The notes below the pieces were generated by a model, which saw only the letters and a program-made list of their open reading frames with translations, had not been told where the DNA came from and did not search any database. This document shows positions 45,405-57,206 of a DNA stretch of 64,000 bases, piece after piece (position 1 is the first letter of the stretch; every line of letters starts with the position of its first letter). Made by a program: the position numbers and the translations under genes. This stretch comes from Phialocephala subalpina (lineage: Eukaryota > Ascomycota > Leotiomycetes > Helotiales > Mollisiaceae). The stretch is from the NCBI GenBank assembly GCA_900073065.1, contig FJOG01000015.1:124001-188000 (forward strand), in the 5' to 3' direction.

Positions 45405-47525
45405 CTATCGTCTGTACGTAGGACCTCCCATTGGTGGGGTACCTGGACCACCGAAGCTAGGGCTTTGCGTACCGCCGCCATTATATGGTGCTGGTGATGC
45501 GAGTCTGTTGATGCTGTTGCCAGTGTTTTGCGCAGCTAGTCGTTGAGCTTGACCTTGTGCAGTACCCGGTCGGGGCATTGGAGGTGCGGCAGCACCGCCA
45601 AAGTAGTTGCCATCTTGAGGAGGACCTCTTGGACCTGGATCGGTCATGTTTCGGTATTGTTGTGGGGGACCACGACTATCAGAAGGAAAGTTGGGGTTGG
45701 AAGGAGCAGGGGAAGCTGAAGATGCGCTTCTCATGTTGGGATTGTAGGGTTGGTATCCGCCGGGATTCATTGGGCTTCTGGGAGCTGGAGATGCACGACC
45801 ATATCCGTCAATCGATCCTTGGGAGTCATTTGGACCTCTGCTGGGGGCAGGAGAACTTCGGCCGTTGTTGTCATATGGGGCGGAGCGTGGTGCATCGAGA
45901 CCCTCGTCGAAAGGTGTGCGGCGTCCCATACTAGGTGCAGGGCCAGCAGGTGTGTTCGATCTCAATTGATCAACCATTCTTGGCATTGGACGACCATAGC
46001 TGTCAACGCTACCACTAGCAGGCGATTGACCGAAAGCACTAGATGGGCTTCGACCATCAGTGTACGAGACAGGACTAGCAGTGTATCCTCGATCGCCCAT
46101 GGCACTTGGCATTCTTGGTGGACCACCAAGAGGACCGCGGCTGAAGTTTGAGTTCGACGTCGCAGTTCGTAGAGGTTGTGCTGGGTATGCGCTCGTGTCG
46201 AGAGGAGGAAGAGATGGAGCAGGAGAGGCCGAGCGACCGTATCCCATATCAGAGGCATTACCCATGAGAGGAGCATTTGATGCGTAGCTTGCAGCTGAAG
46301 ATCCAGTGACACTGCGATTGGGGAAAGGTCGTTTCTGGTCCAATGAATCGAGCTCGAAACCGGGTAGTGTTGGCTGGCCACTTGGTGTTCCTGGTCTGCT
46401 GGAATAGACTGGCAGAGTTGCCATGGTATCGTTCCTGTTCATCATCGGCATCTCAGGTAGCTTGTCGCCTCCCTTGTCATCGAACAAAGTTGGTAGCGTA
46501 GCTTGTCGTCCAGCTGGCTTCTCACCCTTCTTGAGAGCCCTCGCATCTGCCTTGATTCTCCTGCGTTCCTCGTCCTCGATTGCCTTGTTGACCTTGACGC
46601 TGACAATCTTTGCAAGACGGCGGTTAACCTTGCGCTCGCAGTACCCGGAGAGACCTCCATCAGCGTTGGGGATGTAGTGCCAGAGGAAGAGGACGTAGAA
46701 GAGCATGGCCAGGAGGAGGGACAAGGCGCCGAAGACCCAAATGACCAATGTGAAGACCATACCAGACAAAATGACAGCTTGTTGATGATCCTCCTCAGCC
46801 AATTTGCCAATGTTCTGGAAGAATGTGACGAGAGTCGTTCCAACCGTGCTCGTGTCGGTGCCGGTGATGTTCAGCTTGAAGACGGAGTAGAGGGTCAAGG
46901 CATTGAGAACTTGTCGAGGTCCTTGGCAGAAAATGATTCGGATCCAAGCTGGAGACGTTAGCAAGAACAATTTGATCAGACGTGGTGCTTACATTGGAAC
47001 GCGAAGTAGGTAAAGAGCGCAACATATTCAGCACCCTTCTTCGACTTGGTCAATTCCGCAAAGACCAGGAAACGTCTCCAACCTCGACCCTTGCCAATTC
47101 GAATACTCTGAAGTCTGACTGCCAATGAATCCAAGAAACTCTCTGCGACAGCACCTCGTCGGATAACTCGAGTCGCTCGCAGATGTTCGAACCCCAGATT
47201 GACCCATGAAGCAATGATACATCCTGCGAAGATCCATTTTTGTACATCGAAGGAAACAACCGGCTTGAACTCTCCAGACCATTTGTTAAATGCGAGGAGA
47301 TTGACGGCAGTGAAGGTATCGACACCGTAGACAGCGACCGAGATCAACAAACTGACCCAGAGATATCCGTATGCGAAGATGTTAAGACAAGAACTCGATT
47401 TGAAATCGTTGAGACTCTGATATCAATTAGCATGAACTGCTGCGACTGGCAGCACGACGTACGATGAAGTCCCATTTCTGTTCCGGGCGGAGATCGTCCA
47501 CCTTAACTCTGCCTGAACAACCCAT
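45405..47525 (-). CDS. KCH1: Kch1/Prm6-like low-affinity K+ transporter
   Basis: Predicted 676 aa, exons 47463..47525, 46993..47416 and 45405..46948; introns are 46 and 44 nt, with a GCTAAC branch in the second. Yeast Kch1 and Kch2/Prm6 mediate K+ influx during Ca2+ signalling at the plasma membrane; this matches the KCH family (PF16944). The start MGCSGRVK fits N-myristoylation at Gly2 with palmitoylation at Cys3. Membrane segments: YLWVSLLISVAVYGVDTF, WIFAGCIIASWVNLGF, VALFTYFAFQSWIRII and VIWVFGALSLLLAMLFYVLF. Family signatures include RGWRRFLVFAELTKSKKGAEY, FCQGPRQVLNALTL and HYIPNADGGLSGYCERKVNRR. The C-terminal 330 residues are a Pro/Ser/Gly/Asn-rich disordered tail, much longer than in yeast and common in filamentous fungi. 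No frame damage. Confidence 0.93.
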
Positions 47526-48765
47526 TGTGTATGTATGGTATTAAAATCGAAGATATCTGGCTCTGCCGAGTCGATAAAAGCACCTGGCTAGAAGGGAAAA
47601 TCGTGGAATGAAGGAAGGTGGGAGGCCGGTGTATGGCACGCCAATTGAATCGTGATGGCAGGATCAATTCGAATCAATCACGCACTCGTCGTTCTCCGCC
47701 TGCGAAGCTATCGACTGTGCGGATTGAAGGGGGTGGTGATGATCGCGATGAGGTTTCGAGAGGAGGAGATCGAAAGAGTGTGGTGTTGTCGAGGTCGTTG
47801 ATGTTGGTCGACAACAGTAATAGCAATCGCTTGCTATTGTTGGTTAACGACAATGCATCTTCAAACTCCAACGTGGACTGATGTGATCGCCGGCCACGAT
47901 AGGAGGAGAGGATGGAGTTGGATGCTATTGTTGTTCTGCGGCCACTTTTGCTTTTGTCGCGCGGTTTGATCGCTGCAGATGGGGCGTCGCAGGCGAACGG
48001 ATTGGGATGATAGGAGCGTCGAATAATGAGGCCGGTCTCCTCGAACAATGCGACACACGGAAGATCTGCGAAGAATGGGGAGAGTCGACCACAATCCGAA
48101 CAGCTGAAAAGAGTGAAGATGTTCGGATGGAAAGTTGACGTGTTTGCTTGGTATTGTCTCGTAGAGAGTGTGTTTCCCTGGTTGGGGCTGTGGGTGAATA
48201 GACTTCGAGGGGAGCGTTGAGGACGTCGAAGGTGAGGCCGTGGGCGTGTGGGAGAGACGGTTGGTGGATGTCGGAGGGTCGGTGGTTTGTTGCGTCTATC
48301 TCTGTATGGCTGAAAGAGGAAGGGGCTGCGGCAGATAAAGTGTCAGAAAGAGTAAGCGAGATCCACACCAGCCAAGGATTGGAACACCATTGGCGAGAAT
48401 GCTTAATCTGTCCCTGAGTTAGTCCTATTCAGTCTTAGAATAGACATGGGGTGCATTGTGGCCTGGCGTCTGTGGATGCCTCATGCTCCTGCAAGGTACC
48501 GGGTACGAAACTCCAATCAAGTCTGTTGCCGTTTCAGGGAACCTCCTTTTACGCCGGCTTCAGTTGTGGCCGAGTCTTGGAGTACGGCAATGCCCGAGAC
48601 TTATCTGATCGAGATTGAAGATATAATTGGTACGCATGAAAGGCTTGTTGTACGAGCCAATCATGATCGATGTTTTTCTGGTATTGAAACAGCCAAGAAA
48701 TCACCTGATTCCGCTCTCATCCCACCGGAGCGGAAATCCACTCGTCATCTTATTGAAACGAAACG
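47526..48765. promoter_or_regulatory. Upstream region of the KCH1-like gene
   Basis: No supported gene on either strand. Several overlapping pyrimidine-rich ORFs at 47.6-48.4 kb are typical of a long fungal 5' leader or promoter. Confidence 0.35.
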
Positions 48766-49131
48766 TTATTTCTCCTCGTCAGCTCGTTTCGATTTGATCA
48801 TCACCATCGTCTCATACGCCAAGTAGCATACCACATCATCGGTGATGTGGTAAAGGACGTCCACTCGCACCAGATTCCAATTCGAGTCCAAAGAAGCTTT
48901 CACGGAGTTCTGTGGCTTCGGAGACAATGATCTCATCGAGGCCACCACAGCCACCGCAAAGCTACACCATCTCCACAGTGTTGAGGCGATGCATAACATC
49001 AAGCTTGCTTTTTCTTCCACCCTCTCCACAAACTCAGCCTCTGGAAGATCGTATCTGTTTCCCCGCACGGCGTTTCGAAACATCAAGGTCAACTCAGGGG
49101 TCGCTGATATCATGTGTGTGGCGGTGAACAT
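48766..49131 (-). CDS. Possible small hypothetical protein
   Basis: Open 121-codon minus frame from ATG 49131. Residues about 46-68 (ASLMLCIASTLWRWCSFAVAVVASM) are hydrophobic, possibly one membrane helix; the rest has no known motif. No intron or homologue was recognised, and the opposite strand is also partly open, so it may be chance. Confidence 0.3.
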   Translation of the reverse strand: MFTATHMISATPELTLMFRNAVRGNRYDLPEAEFVERVEEKASLMLCIASTLWRWCSFAVAVVASMRSLSPKPQNSVKASLDSNWNLVRVDVLYHITDDVVCYLAYETMVMIKSKRADEEK

Positions 49132-51267
49132 TCAAGCTTGAGAGAGAGAGGGGCCGATGCGAGGCCACCGGATTGAAAGGGGGCTGAAGCTCCTGGAGAT
49201 CTTGCTCTGGAGTCATATATCGAGATCACGCGACGACCACCGCGTCTTCAGGTCGTGGTTCGAGATCTCGCGACAACCACAACCTCCCGTCTTCCTTCGC
49301 AAGTTCTTATGCGTCATGGTTCGACAAAGGATGATCCCGAAAACCCCAGGGTTATACTTTCGCTCTTCTGCAGCTCCGCGTTTGAGTTGCTCCTACTTTC
49401 ATTTTATTTTTTTCCCCAGAAAGTTTATTTGAGAGTTGGAGCACGTCTTCTTCTCGCCTGCGTCTACTGAATACTTCTTCGTACTCTATGTCTAGCCAAT
49501 TAGGTTCTGCTATAATCACACGTGCGCTCGCCATTCTTCATTCCCACCATGCAGAAGCATCTAACTCATCCCTCGTCTCAGTGAATAGAAGTCTCGTGTG
49601 GGCAGTCACGCGCAGCTTCCCACCTCCTTCGTCCGAGGGTGGGGCGTTCACATGCGCATGCCATATCTATTCTTCATTTGCATCCGCTCCTACATCTATG
49701 CTTTCACCTAGCCTGCAGAGAGAAGTCACTTGCAACCAAATTGAGGACACAACTTTCCTTACCACACGTGCCGACCAGGACAAAGTGAGAATCAAGGTCA
49801 TGTCATTACAGAAGACGCATTCATTACAAATTAATCCTGCATCACCATCATCACCGTATCTCACCGCACCGCGTCGCAAAATCGCCACGAGGAACGCAGT
49901 CGCGACGCCAACGAGAGATTGCTCGCCCTTGGACTTGAGCCGGCTACTAGCTTACTTTCCTTCTATAGCATTATATTCCCAACGAAGATGATACCTTATG
50001 AGATGCTACGAGGTCTGGGCATTATATTGTGGGTAAAAGATCGTATTGTTAAGTCTAGAGAGCTAATTAGAGAGGAGAGTGAGGATATGAAAGTCTGCGA
50101 GATTACCCCTAAACTATACTCCATATAGAATGAGAGTTTGACCCACTACACGTGACCAGCAACTGACATACCTTCAAACTCCCACCGGCAGATGATCTTC
50201 CAGAAAATAAAACCCATCCTAGCTTGATTGCACACCATACAGCCATTCAATTCACCAAGACCGACGTCTTTATTCCTCTTTCCGATATCACAAGCTCAAA
50301 CGACCCAAATCAAGCCCCACAAGGAGGCGATGTTCAACACGAGACGGTGCCTGCTAGCGATACACTATTCAACAAGCTCAAAAACACCACACAAAACCCC
50401 AATTTCCTAAAGACCTTGAATCGTGCCGATACCTCTTCATCCTTCTGCGGGAGAAGTTTTCGATATGAGCTTGGACGATTTTTCAACAGGTTTTTCGATA
50501 CACACCTGAACCCAGTCGTCAATCTCGATGCTTAATTCTAACGAGAGGATTGTTTGAGTCGTATATTATAGTCGGAGTGTTTCTCTTCCTCGAGTTACCA
50601 AGAGTGCTGGCAAGTTTCCTGGGGTTGAGAGATTGCAGATGTCTCGCAAGAAGCAGGATAAGTTTTACTCTGTAGATGTGGTTAAGGGTTTGGTAAGGCT
50701 GTTGAGGTTGAAGGGGGTTGGGACACACTAGGCAATGTTAAGGAGGAAGAAAAGTGAGGAGGTGCTATAATACGTCCTCTATCGTATTATGATCCCTCCT
50801 ACTGCCCTCCGACGGCGTCGACTATTACAACGCGCATGTATATAGGATGCCAAAGAACTAGTCCTAAAATAGGCTAGCTCTCAATACATAACCAAGACGT
50901 AACCAAGACCCGTGCTCCCGAGTCAACCTCAGGGTCTAACCCCTCCAATAATCTAAGACTAGATTATGCTCTTAAATTATATTTGCTAGCCAGGGCCTTA
51001 GGTGGCCCAAAGACGACGAGAGGGCGAGGCTGGCTCCGGTAGCAAGCGTGAGGCTAGTTATCTAGGGCCATGGCTGCAAAATGGGTGTCTTTTCCCCCAG
51101 GTCAGACTTACGTTGAGCAAGACCCCGGCGACGCCCGAGAAATTTCAATGCCCAAGATGAAATAAAAAGTCAATATTCAAAATGTGAGAGTCCCCTTCGA
51201 AACCGGTACCACTGAGTCGTACTCGAACCTCCCTCAAGGACACGTTTCACTATTTGTACATTAAATT
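49132..51267. other. Gene-free stretch
   Basis: About 2.1 kb. A plus ORF at 49488-49991 and another at 50224-50535 lack domains and convincing codon use. The sequence around 50740-51000 alternates direct and inverted short motifs and may be transposon debris, but no clear ends were found. Confidence 0.4.
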
Positions 51268-53226
51268 TTAAAAGAGATTTATCCTTCTGCTTCTGTTTGT
51301 AGGATCTCGAAGGATTTCTCCCTGCATGATGCCGTGAACATAGCAGTCCCCAATCTTCACAAAATCCTGTACTTCTGACAAATCCTCGTTTAACTTGTCT
51401 TTCCCAGCTCTATTCTGAGCTGTAATGCCTCTGAGAATGAAAGGTACATTGGAACCAAAGAGAATCCAGACCTGATCCCCATTTCGGACGGTGCCCGGCC
51501 CGGTGCCAATGTAACCCTGTCTTGTCATGAAAAATGTTTGGTCCTTGAGCCACTGCTGAAGGGACAAATTCAGCCCTGGGGAGTTTGTCCATGTCTCAGT
51601 GTCAAGCATAGCAGCGAGAAGAGCATAGTCGGATCTACAGCATTTCCGCAACGGCTGCCCACCATCAGGATGGAGGATAAGTCCTCCTAGCATTGCATGC
51701 CAGAATGCGTCAACGTGAGTCTCTCCAGTGACATATTTCTCGTCGACATTTGAAAATGTTGATATGTTACCTCGTCCTCGCGTGTTGCTCCACTCAGGGA
51801 CGATCAAACTCATTTGATGCTCCCAATCCTTGACTGGATCCTCGATACATGTCTTATGTGATAAGGCGGTAGGGCAAAGACGTAGCCATTCTCTTAGAAC
51901 ACAGCATAGCTCTTGAGCATCAGAACATAGATCTTCAGCATCATAAGCTTCCGTGGTGTCGTCTCTCACCAAAGGAGCTCCGATCTTTGTTATAGTGTCA
52001 ACCAAAATTCCTTCGAGGCAAAGAGACGAACTCTTTTTATCTATCGTTAAGTTCATCTTCCTACCACCATCACAAGAAAACCAATCGTACCTAAAACGAT
52101 GACACCAGTACCGAGCTTTCGATGGAGCAGCCACCGACCAATCTGTAGTCCAAGATGGTAGGTTCTCAATGTTCGTCGGCTCGCCTCTATGCCCGACCAA
52201 GGAAATGAGGCTGTAATTAACAAACGTAAAGCTACAGTCTTCACGCAGAATTTCAAGACCAACCTCCGTATAGATTTCGGTTAGGGTCATTGCGTAGTCC
52301 AAGTCTAGCCTCAAAGCGTTTTTGAAGTCTTTGATCATTCCTAACAGGCCAAATACTTTGTCCTTAGGATTCGAAGCCTGACGATATCGAAAACGCCAGA
52401 GAAGATCACGGAGGGGTATTGTCGGGAGAACGTTAGGGTCATGGACGGCTTTGATCCCACCGACCGAAGACGTGAACGTCACCAGAATCGTCTTCAGAGC
52501 ATCTGAAAAAGTAGCATGAAACTCGCAGCAGCAGCTTCCTCTGTGGTCTACAACAGATTTGGTTGCGTCGGTCAATATATGGAATGGCAAACGTTGGGTT
52601 CCCCAGACAACAAGCGACCGCTTCGGTAGAACTACCTCTTGCACCGTCCAAATACGCTGCCACCAAGCATTTGAGAGTAGTAGCTTTAAGCCGACGAACC
52701 GTCGAGCTTCTACTTGAGTAACAGATTTCTCATCAAAGCAAACCAGTTCATTGAAATGCCGACTCTTTGAAAGTGCGCGGACGATCTCGAAAGTCTGCAT
52801 GGCGTCCGACTCGCTCAACCCCTGATCTTGAAAGTTTCCAAGCCAGACCAAACATCGAGAGGCTCTTCGATAGATATCACCCATGAGACGTACTTGGGAC
52901 GACTTTTCGTCTTCGTCCTGCTGGTTGATGCAGATAAGGTCCGCCCAAATAACGCGGGACCGAGCTGGATCTCGGAGATGTCTCAGGGCAAGTTCCAAGT
53001 TCGAGGTAACAAGGAAAGTGCTACCGTTGACAATGATACGCTTCTCCATCACCAGCATTCCCCAGGTATAAGAAAGTGCTTCATAATAAAGCTCGTCGTT
53101 TAGCGATACCACGAGCAATTCGCAGACTATTTGCTCCTCTGCTTTACCGGGCAGGATTTGCAATAGTCGGATGTCTCGACTGTCCGGAAGGGTTTCCTGT
53201 CGTAGAATTCCTAGGATCACTTTCAT
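51268..53226 (-). CDS. HET-domain protein (single exon)
   Basis: Predicted 652-aa intronless HET protein. Core motifs: YYEALSYTWG, VIWADLICINQQDEDEKSSQ, CLVWLGNF and RIWTVQEVVLPK, then NPKDKVFGLLGM and LPSWTTDWSV. The C-terminal module WILFGSNVPFILRG..GDCYVHGIMQGE is typical of the het-6-like class. The start at 53226 (ATGAAAGTG) lies 19 residues before the conserved IRLLQILPG entry. An upstream Cys-rich ORF (53259-53468) on the same strand could be a 5' exon, but no splice with matching phase was found. A role in incompatibility-triggered death is inferred from the family. It is the third HET gene of the window, most like the one at 5201-7443 in architecture. Confidence 0.92.
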   Translation of the reverse strand: MKVILGILRQETLPDSRDIRLLQILPGKAEEQIVCELLVVSLNDELYYEALSYTWGMLVMEKRIIVNGSTFLVTSNLELALRHLRDPARSRVIWADLICINQQDEDEKSSQVRLMGDIYRRASRCLVWLGNFQDQGLSESDAMQTFEIVRALSKSRHFNELVCFDEKSVTQVEARRFVGLKLLLSNAWWQRIWTVQEVVLPKRSLVVWGTQRLPFHILTDATKSVVDHRGSCCCEFHATFSDALKTILVTFTSSVGGIKAVHDPNVLPTIPLRDLLWRFRYRQASNPKDKVFGLLGMIKDFKNALRLDLDYAMTLTEIYTEVGLEILREDCSFTFVNYSLISLVGHRGEPTNIENLPSWTTDWSVAAPSKARYWCHRFRYDWFSCDGGRKMNLTIDKKSSSLCLEGILVDTITKIGAPLVRDDTTEAYDAEDLCSDAQELCCVLREWLRLCPTALSHKTCIEDPVKDWEHQMSLIVPEWSNTRGRGNISTFSNVDEKYVTGETHVDAFWHAMLGGLILHPDGGQPLRKCCRSDYALLAAMLDTETWTNSPGLNLSLQQWLKDQTFFMTRQGYIGTGPGTVRNGDQVWILFGSNVPFILRGITAQNRAGKDKLNEDLSEVQDFVKIGDCYVHGIMQGEILRDPTNRSRRINLF

Positions 53227-54379
53227 CAGTCCAGAACGCAGAAGCTCAGATAAGCTAGCTAGTACCTGAGGGAAACATTTCCATTTTTATGGTAGAGCTG
53301 CGTCAGTGAGGCAATGGATGTCCGTAACGACGGTCCTTGTTTTTGAATAAGCTTCATATCCTTGTGACAGCCAAAGCAAATCGAATTCAGGCACAACCAG
53401 GTCATGCAAAGATCTTCATCACCAAGTAATTGACAAGGTTGGTGAAGCCTTTCAATGGCGGAAGACAATGGTCTATATATGAAGGAATGTACTCTGCAAT
53501 AGCTAAGGAAGCGACTTTAGGCTATAGTCAAGTAATGCAGGCACCTCATCTCTGAGATAACAAGTTAGCTATAAAGCAAAATGTCAAGGATAATCAGGCT
53601 GCGCATCTACCCGCGTGGGGCGTGCTACTCGGGCTCAGTGGAATTCTCAAGGCTGGCCAAGTGTGTGATTGATCGCCTCATTTTCAGCAGCCGTCCAAAC
53701 AAAATAGGGGAAAGTCGAAAAAGGGCAAGGCCTTGTTTCTATTCTGGGCGGTTGTGTAGTCGTGGCATCGCTCGCCTCTCTTTAATCGCCTAACGCATAA
53801 GACTACAAGGCTCTGGGTGCGCCTCAGGCCTCAGGGGCCGGGGCAGTGACATCTCTCTGCATCCAACACAGGTATTAAGCGTGAAAGCAACGAAGTGATC
53901 TCGATGAACGCAATCGAATCTGCATACGGTCCGAGAATGGTCCGTGACGGACAATGAAATCAAAGACTGCAATTCAGTACCCAAGTAAAGACCTTATCAT
54001 TTCAATATGTGATTTCTGCTCGGCACATCCGACAGAAGGCACCACAGTCCGGTCTATGTCGGCTTGAGCGGCGACGACCTGAAGTAAATTCAGCCCCGCG
54101 TTCAACATAGTGACGTGGCCGATCCTGAGTGGATTTAAAATGTACACTTGCATCGGTCCTTGCCAGTCGAACATGGGTGTACAGGATCGCAAAAAGCTGC
54201 CCAGAAGTGTAAGCAGATCGCAATAAATTCTGCGTCTTGTCGGGAAGGCAGAAAGAGGGATACAGAGCAGTCAAGAGCAGACGCAAAGAGATATCGACAT
54301 GGGCAACAAGGGCATGCTCGAACAATACAAGGACTCCCTGATTTTAATAGACGAAATTGATTTCCTGAACTCATTGACA
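53227..54379. other. Intergenic
   Basis: No supported gene. It ends abruptly at an AT island. Confidence 0.45.
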
Positions 54380-55427
54380 TCCTCTTTAATTATAACTAAA
54401 GTGGCCAATATATCAATCAATCAATTAATCAATTGGGCAAATAACTAATTAATTAATAAATAAAAACCAAATTAATTAATTAATTCAAATAATAAATCGA
54501 TTTATTAATAAGAGGAAAATATAATTTATAAAATTAATACTAAAAATTAATTATATTTAAATTATGAAAAAGTAAAATTTAATCGAATTTATAATATTCT
54601 AATATTATGATTTTTTTTATCTTTATTTTTATTAATATAATATATTATATTAATTTTAAAATAAGAATATAAAATTATTATTATTTATATAATTAAATTT
54701 CTTTTTATAAATATAATAATAATATATAATATATTATTAAAAATAAAATAATTTAAAATAATTTTAATAATATTAAAAAATATAAATATTAATTAAATAT
54801 ATTAATATTAATTAAATATATTAATATTAATTTTCTCGTATATTAGAAACTTAAAAAACTAATTAATCGTATTATAATAATACTAAAAAAATATTTAATT
54901 TTATATATTTAATTCTTTTTAGAATAATAAATTCGAAATATTAAAAATATTTATAAATTTAAATTTTTATTATAAATTGGGATTATAATATAATAATAAT
55001 AATTCTTTTATTAATTATTTCGAAAGGTTTAAAAAGTATTTTTAAAATAATTTTTTCAATATTTAATATTATTAAATATACTCGTATTATAATAAAAAAA
55101 TTTAGTTTTCGAAAAAATTTTATTATAAGAATTCAAAAAAGAAATTAATATTAAAATATTCGAAAAAAGAATAAATATATAAAGTTTATATATTTAGAAA
55201 ACCAATCTTAAGAATTTTGAATTCTTTTAATTATTTGAATAAGAATATAATTCGTATAAAAATAAATTATAATAATAAATTAATTATTATAAAAAAGTTA
55301 TTTAAATTTATATAGCGAATAATTATTTAAAAAACTTTCGAAAGAAATTTATATAAATTATACAAGTTATTATATTAAAGAAGAAAATATAAATATTTAT
55401 TATATTAAACTCAATTTATATTTATCT
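54380..55427. other. AT-rich RIP island
   Basis: About 1 kb of A/T with AATTAATTAA-type runs and no ORF. It abuts and probably overlaps the truncated DUF6606 gene, whose frame fades into it. Confidence 0.75.
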
Positions 55428-55794
55428 TCAAATTATATTCTCACGGATTATAAATCTAATTTTCCGATCCAATTTAACCTTTTTATTATCCTTGATAAAA
55501 TGGGAGATTAGGAGGAATTCGAGAGTAGCCTTCAACCGTTCTTCATTGACAGATCCAGAAGTATATATATTCTTTAGATTGTTCATTAAGACAATGATTG
55601 GATCAATTGTAAGGCTCTGTTGGTCCGGGAGACGGCCTTTGAACTTCCAAAGAGCATTGATCGTGGTGTCAATCAAGACAGACTCGTACTCTGCGTTGAA
55701 GTCATCCTTCTAAGGTGACTCTGGGGGGAAGAAAGACGTGGTGGATCAAGTATTGAACAGCTCCGAGGGAGAGGCCGTTACTGGAAGGAGCCAT
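55428..55794 (-). pseudogene. 5' stump of a DUF6606 (DUF3638-type) giant gene
   Basis: ATG 55794 opens AVQYLIHHVFLPPRV, then one surplus G at 55706-55707 shifts frame. After it comes DDFNAEYESVLIDTTI, then LPDQQSLTID, NNLKNIYTSG and EERLKATLEFLL. This matches the opening of fungal proteins of about 3,000 aa with DUF6606 (PF20255), followed in intact genes by DUF3638 and DUF3645. Here the sequence turns A/T-rich (IKDNKKVKLDRKIRFIIREN) and stops. More than 90% of the gene is missing. Confidence 0.75.
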
Positions 55795-55945
55795 GGTGGA
55801 TGATGATGACAAGCAGATCGATCTCGTAGGACTGAAAATGCTGCTCATGGTGCCTCCCGCCGGCTTCTCGACAGGTAGTGTCCTCTTGATAGAGCCTTCA
55901 TTCTCCCAATCTGGTCTGGAGGGCGTGGGGTGGTGTAGAAGGTGG

Positions 55946-56445
55946 AGAGTGGCAGTGGAAGGTGGAGTGGAGGGTGCGGTGGAGAGCAGGGCGGCAGCGG
56001 CGTGGATGGAAGAGCAGATTTGCTGAAGGGGTATGACTGTCTGCCGGAAGTTCCTCGTCGGTGAAGGATTTCTTTTCCTTTTCCCTGATCGCAGATCCGA
56101 CGACGAGTGATAGTATCCACGGTTCGCCAGGACAATAAGGACATTGCACAAGAACAAGTCGAGGCTCTTGCTTTTTGCAGAGATTGGCACAATGTAGAGT
56201 GGCAGTGGAAGGTGGAGTGGAGGGTGCGGTGGAGAGCAGGGCGGCAGCGGCGTGGATGGAAGAGCAGATTTGCTGAAGGGGTATGACTGTCTGCCGGAAG
56301 TTCCTCGTCGGTGAAGGATTTCTTTTCCTTTTCCCTGATCGCAGATCCGACGACGAGTGATAGTATCCACGGTTCGCCAGGACAATAAGGACATTGCACA
56401 AGAACAAGTCGAGGCTCTTGCTTTTTGCAGAGATTGGCACAATGT
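55946..56445. repeat. Perfect 250-bp tandem duplication
   Basis: Copies 55946-56195 and 56196-56445 appear identical. The unit begins AGAGTGGCAGTGGAAGGTGG and ends AGATTGGCACAATGT. 250 is not a multiple of three, so the long minus ORFs across it read each copy in a different frame and are artefacts. Confidence 0.9.
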
Positions 56446-57206
56446 TGGGTCATGCGAAGTTTTCAGTGGTGTTTTTGTTAACAGGAGGATGCGACCGTTG
56501 ATGTCCAGCGGCGAGAAAGCCTATCGGGGGATTCTCAACTCATCCACGCCGTCCAGAAGCTTAAAAAATACGTCTCCAAGTGGAAAAGATGTTGCATTAC
56601 TTTCCCGACATTCGTATGCAGTCACGAAATTTTCGCATTATCGAAGCGCTGCGCAAGATGGTTGGGGTTCCGCCCGGCGGTGATCCGGGCTTGTCGCAGT
56701 GCCCCCAGACGCGCAATCATTGGCTGACTCTAATCAATTCTCATTGCACCTGTATCACTTCACTTCCCAAATGTCTACGTTCTTTTGGAAGCTTTTCGGA
56801 AGGTGTGGTGGAGATAGACTTGTTGCCCGAAGCCGCGTCGTGCACAGGTCTACGGAGGTATGTTCTCGAATACTGCCTTCCATCGCGATATTTCAAAATT
56901 AATTACGCTCGCTGCAATTGGCTAAAACTCATAATTCCACCGGGAAAATGGAGTGTACTACATCTCGAACGTATTCATGTAATTTAGAAAGTTTTCGCTT
57001 TATACGTTATCTTTAATCTCGTGCCTGTTTTATGGGGCAGTCGCGCACTTGCCAATTTTGGGGCTTCCTTTTTGGGTGGGGCTTGCCAAGACTTTCACAC
57101 CTTCATTTCCTTCTGCATCACCGAAACATCGCTGTCTACATCCACTCCAGAGTCATTGCGTGTGTAGCTAGAGAGGATGCTGTAGCACGTCAACGACACC
57201 ACGGCA
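56446..57206. other. Intergenic
   Basis: No supported gene. The last 150 bp should contain the promoter of the gene at 57207. Confidence 0.4.

Noticed and set aside
45557..46961. Several plus ORFs opposite the KCH1-like gene
   Set aside because: Antisense shadows of a GC-richer coding exon.
49488..49991. 167-codon plus ORF
   Set aside because: No domain, no family-like motif, composition like intergenic DNA.
50224..50535. 103-codon plus ORF
   Set aside because: It begins at TTG, has no in-frame ATG near the start and no recognisable domain.
53259..53468. Cys-rich ORF upstream of the third HET gene as a first exon
   Set aside because: The only plausible donor and acceptor do not match in phase.
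55702..56442. Minus ORFs of 180-246 codons with repeated Ser/Pro/Leu-rich peptides
   Set aside because: They exist because a 250-bp low-stop unit is duplicated; the two copies are read in different frames, so no protein is conserved.
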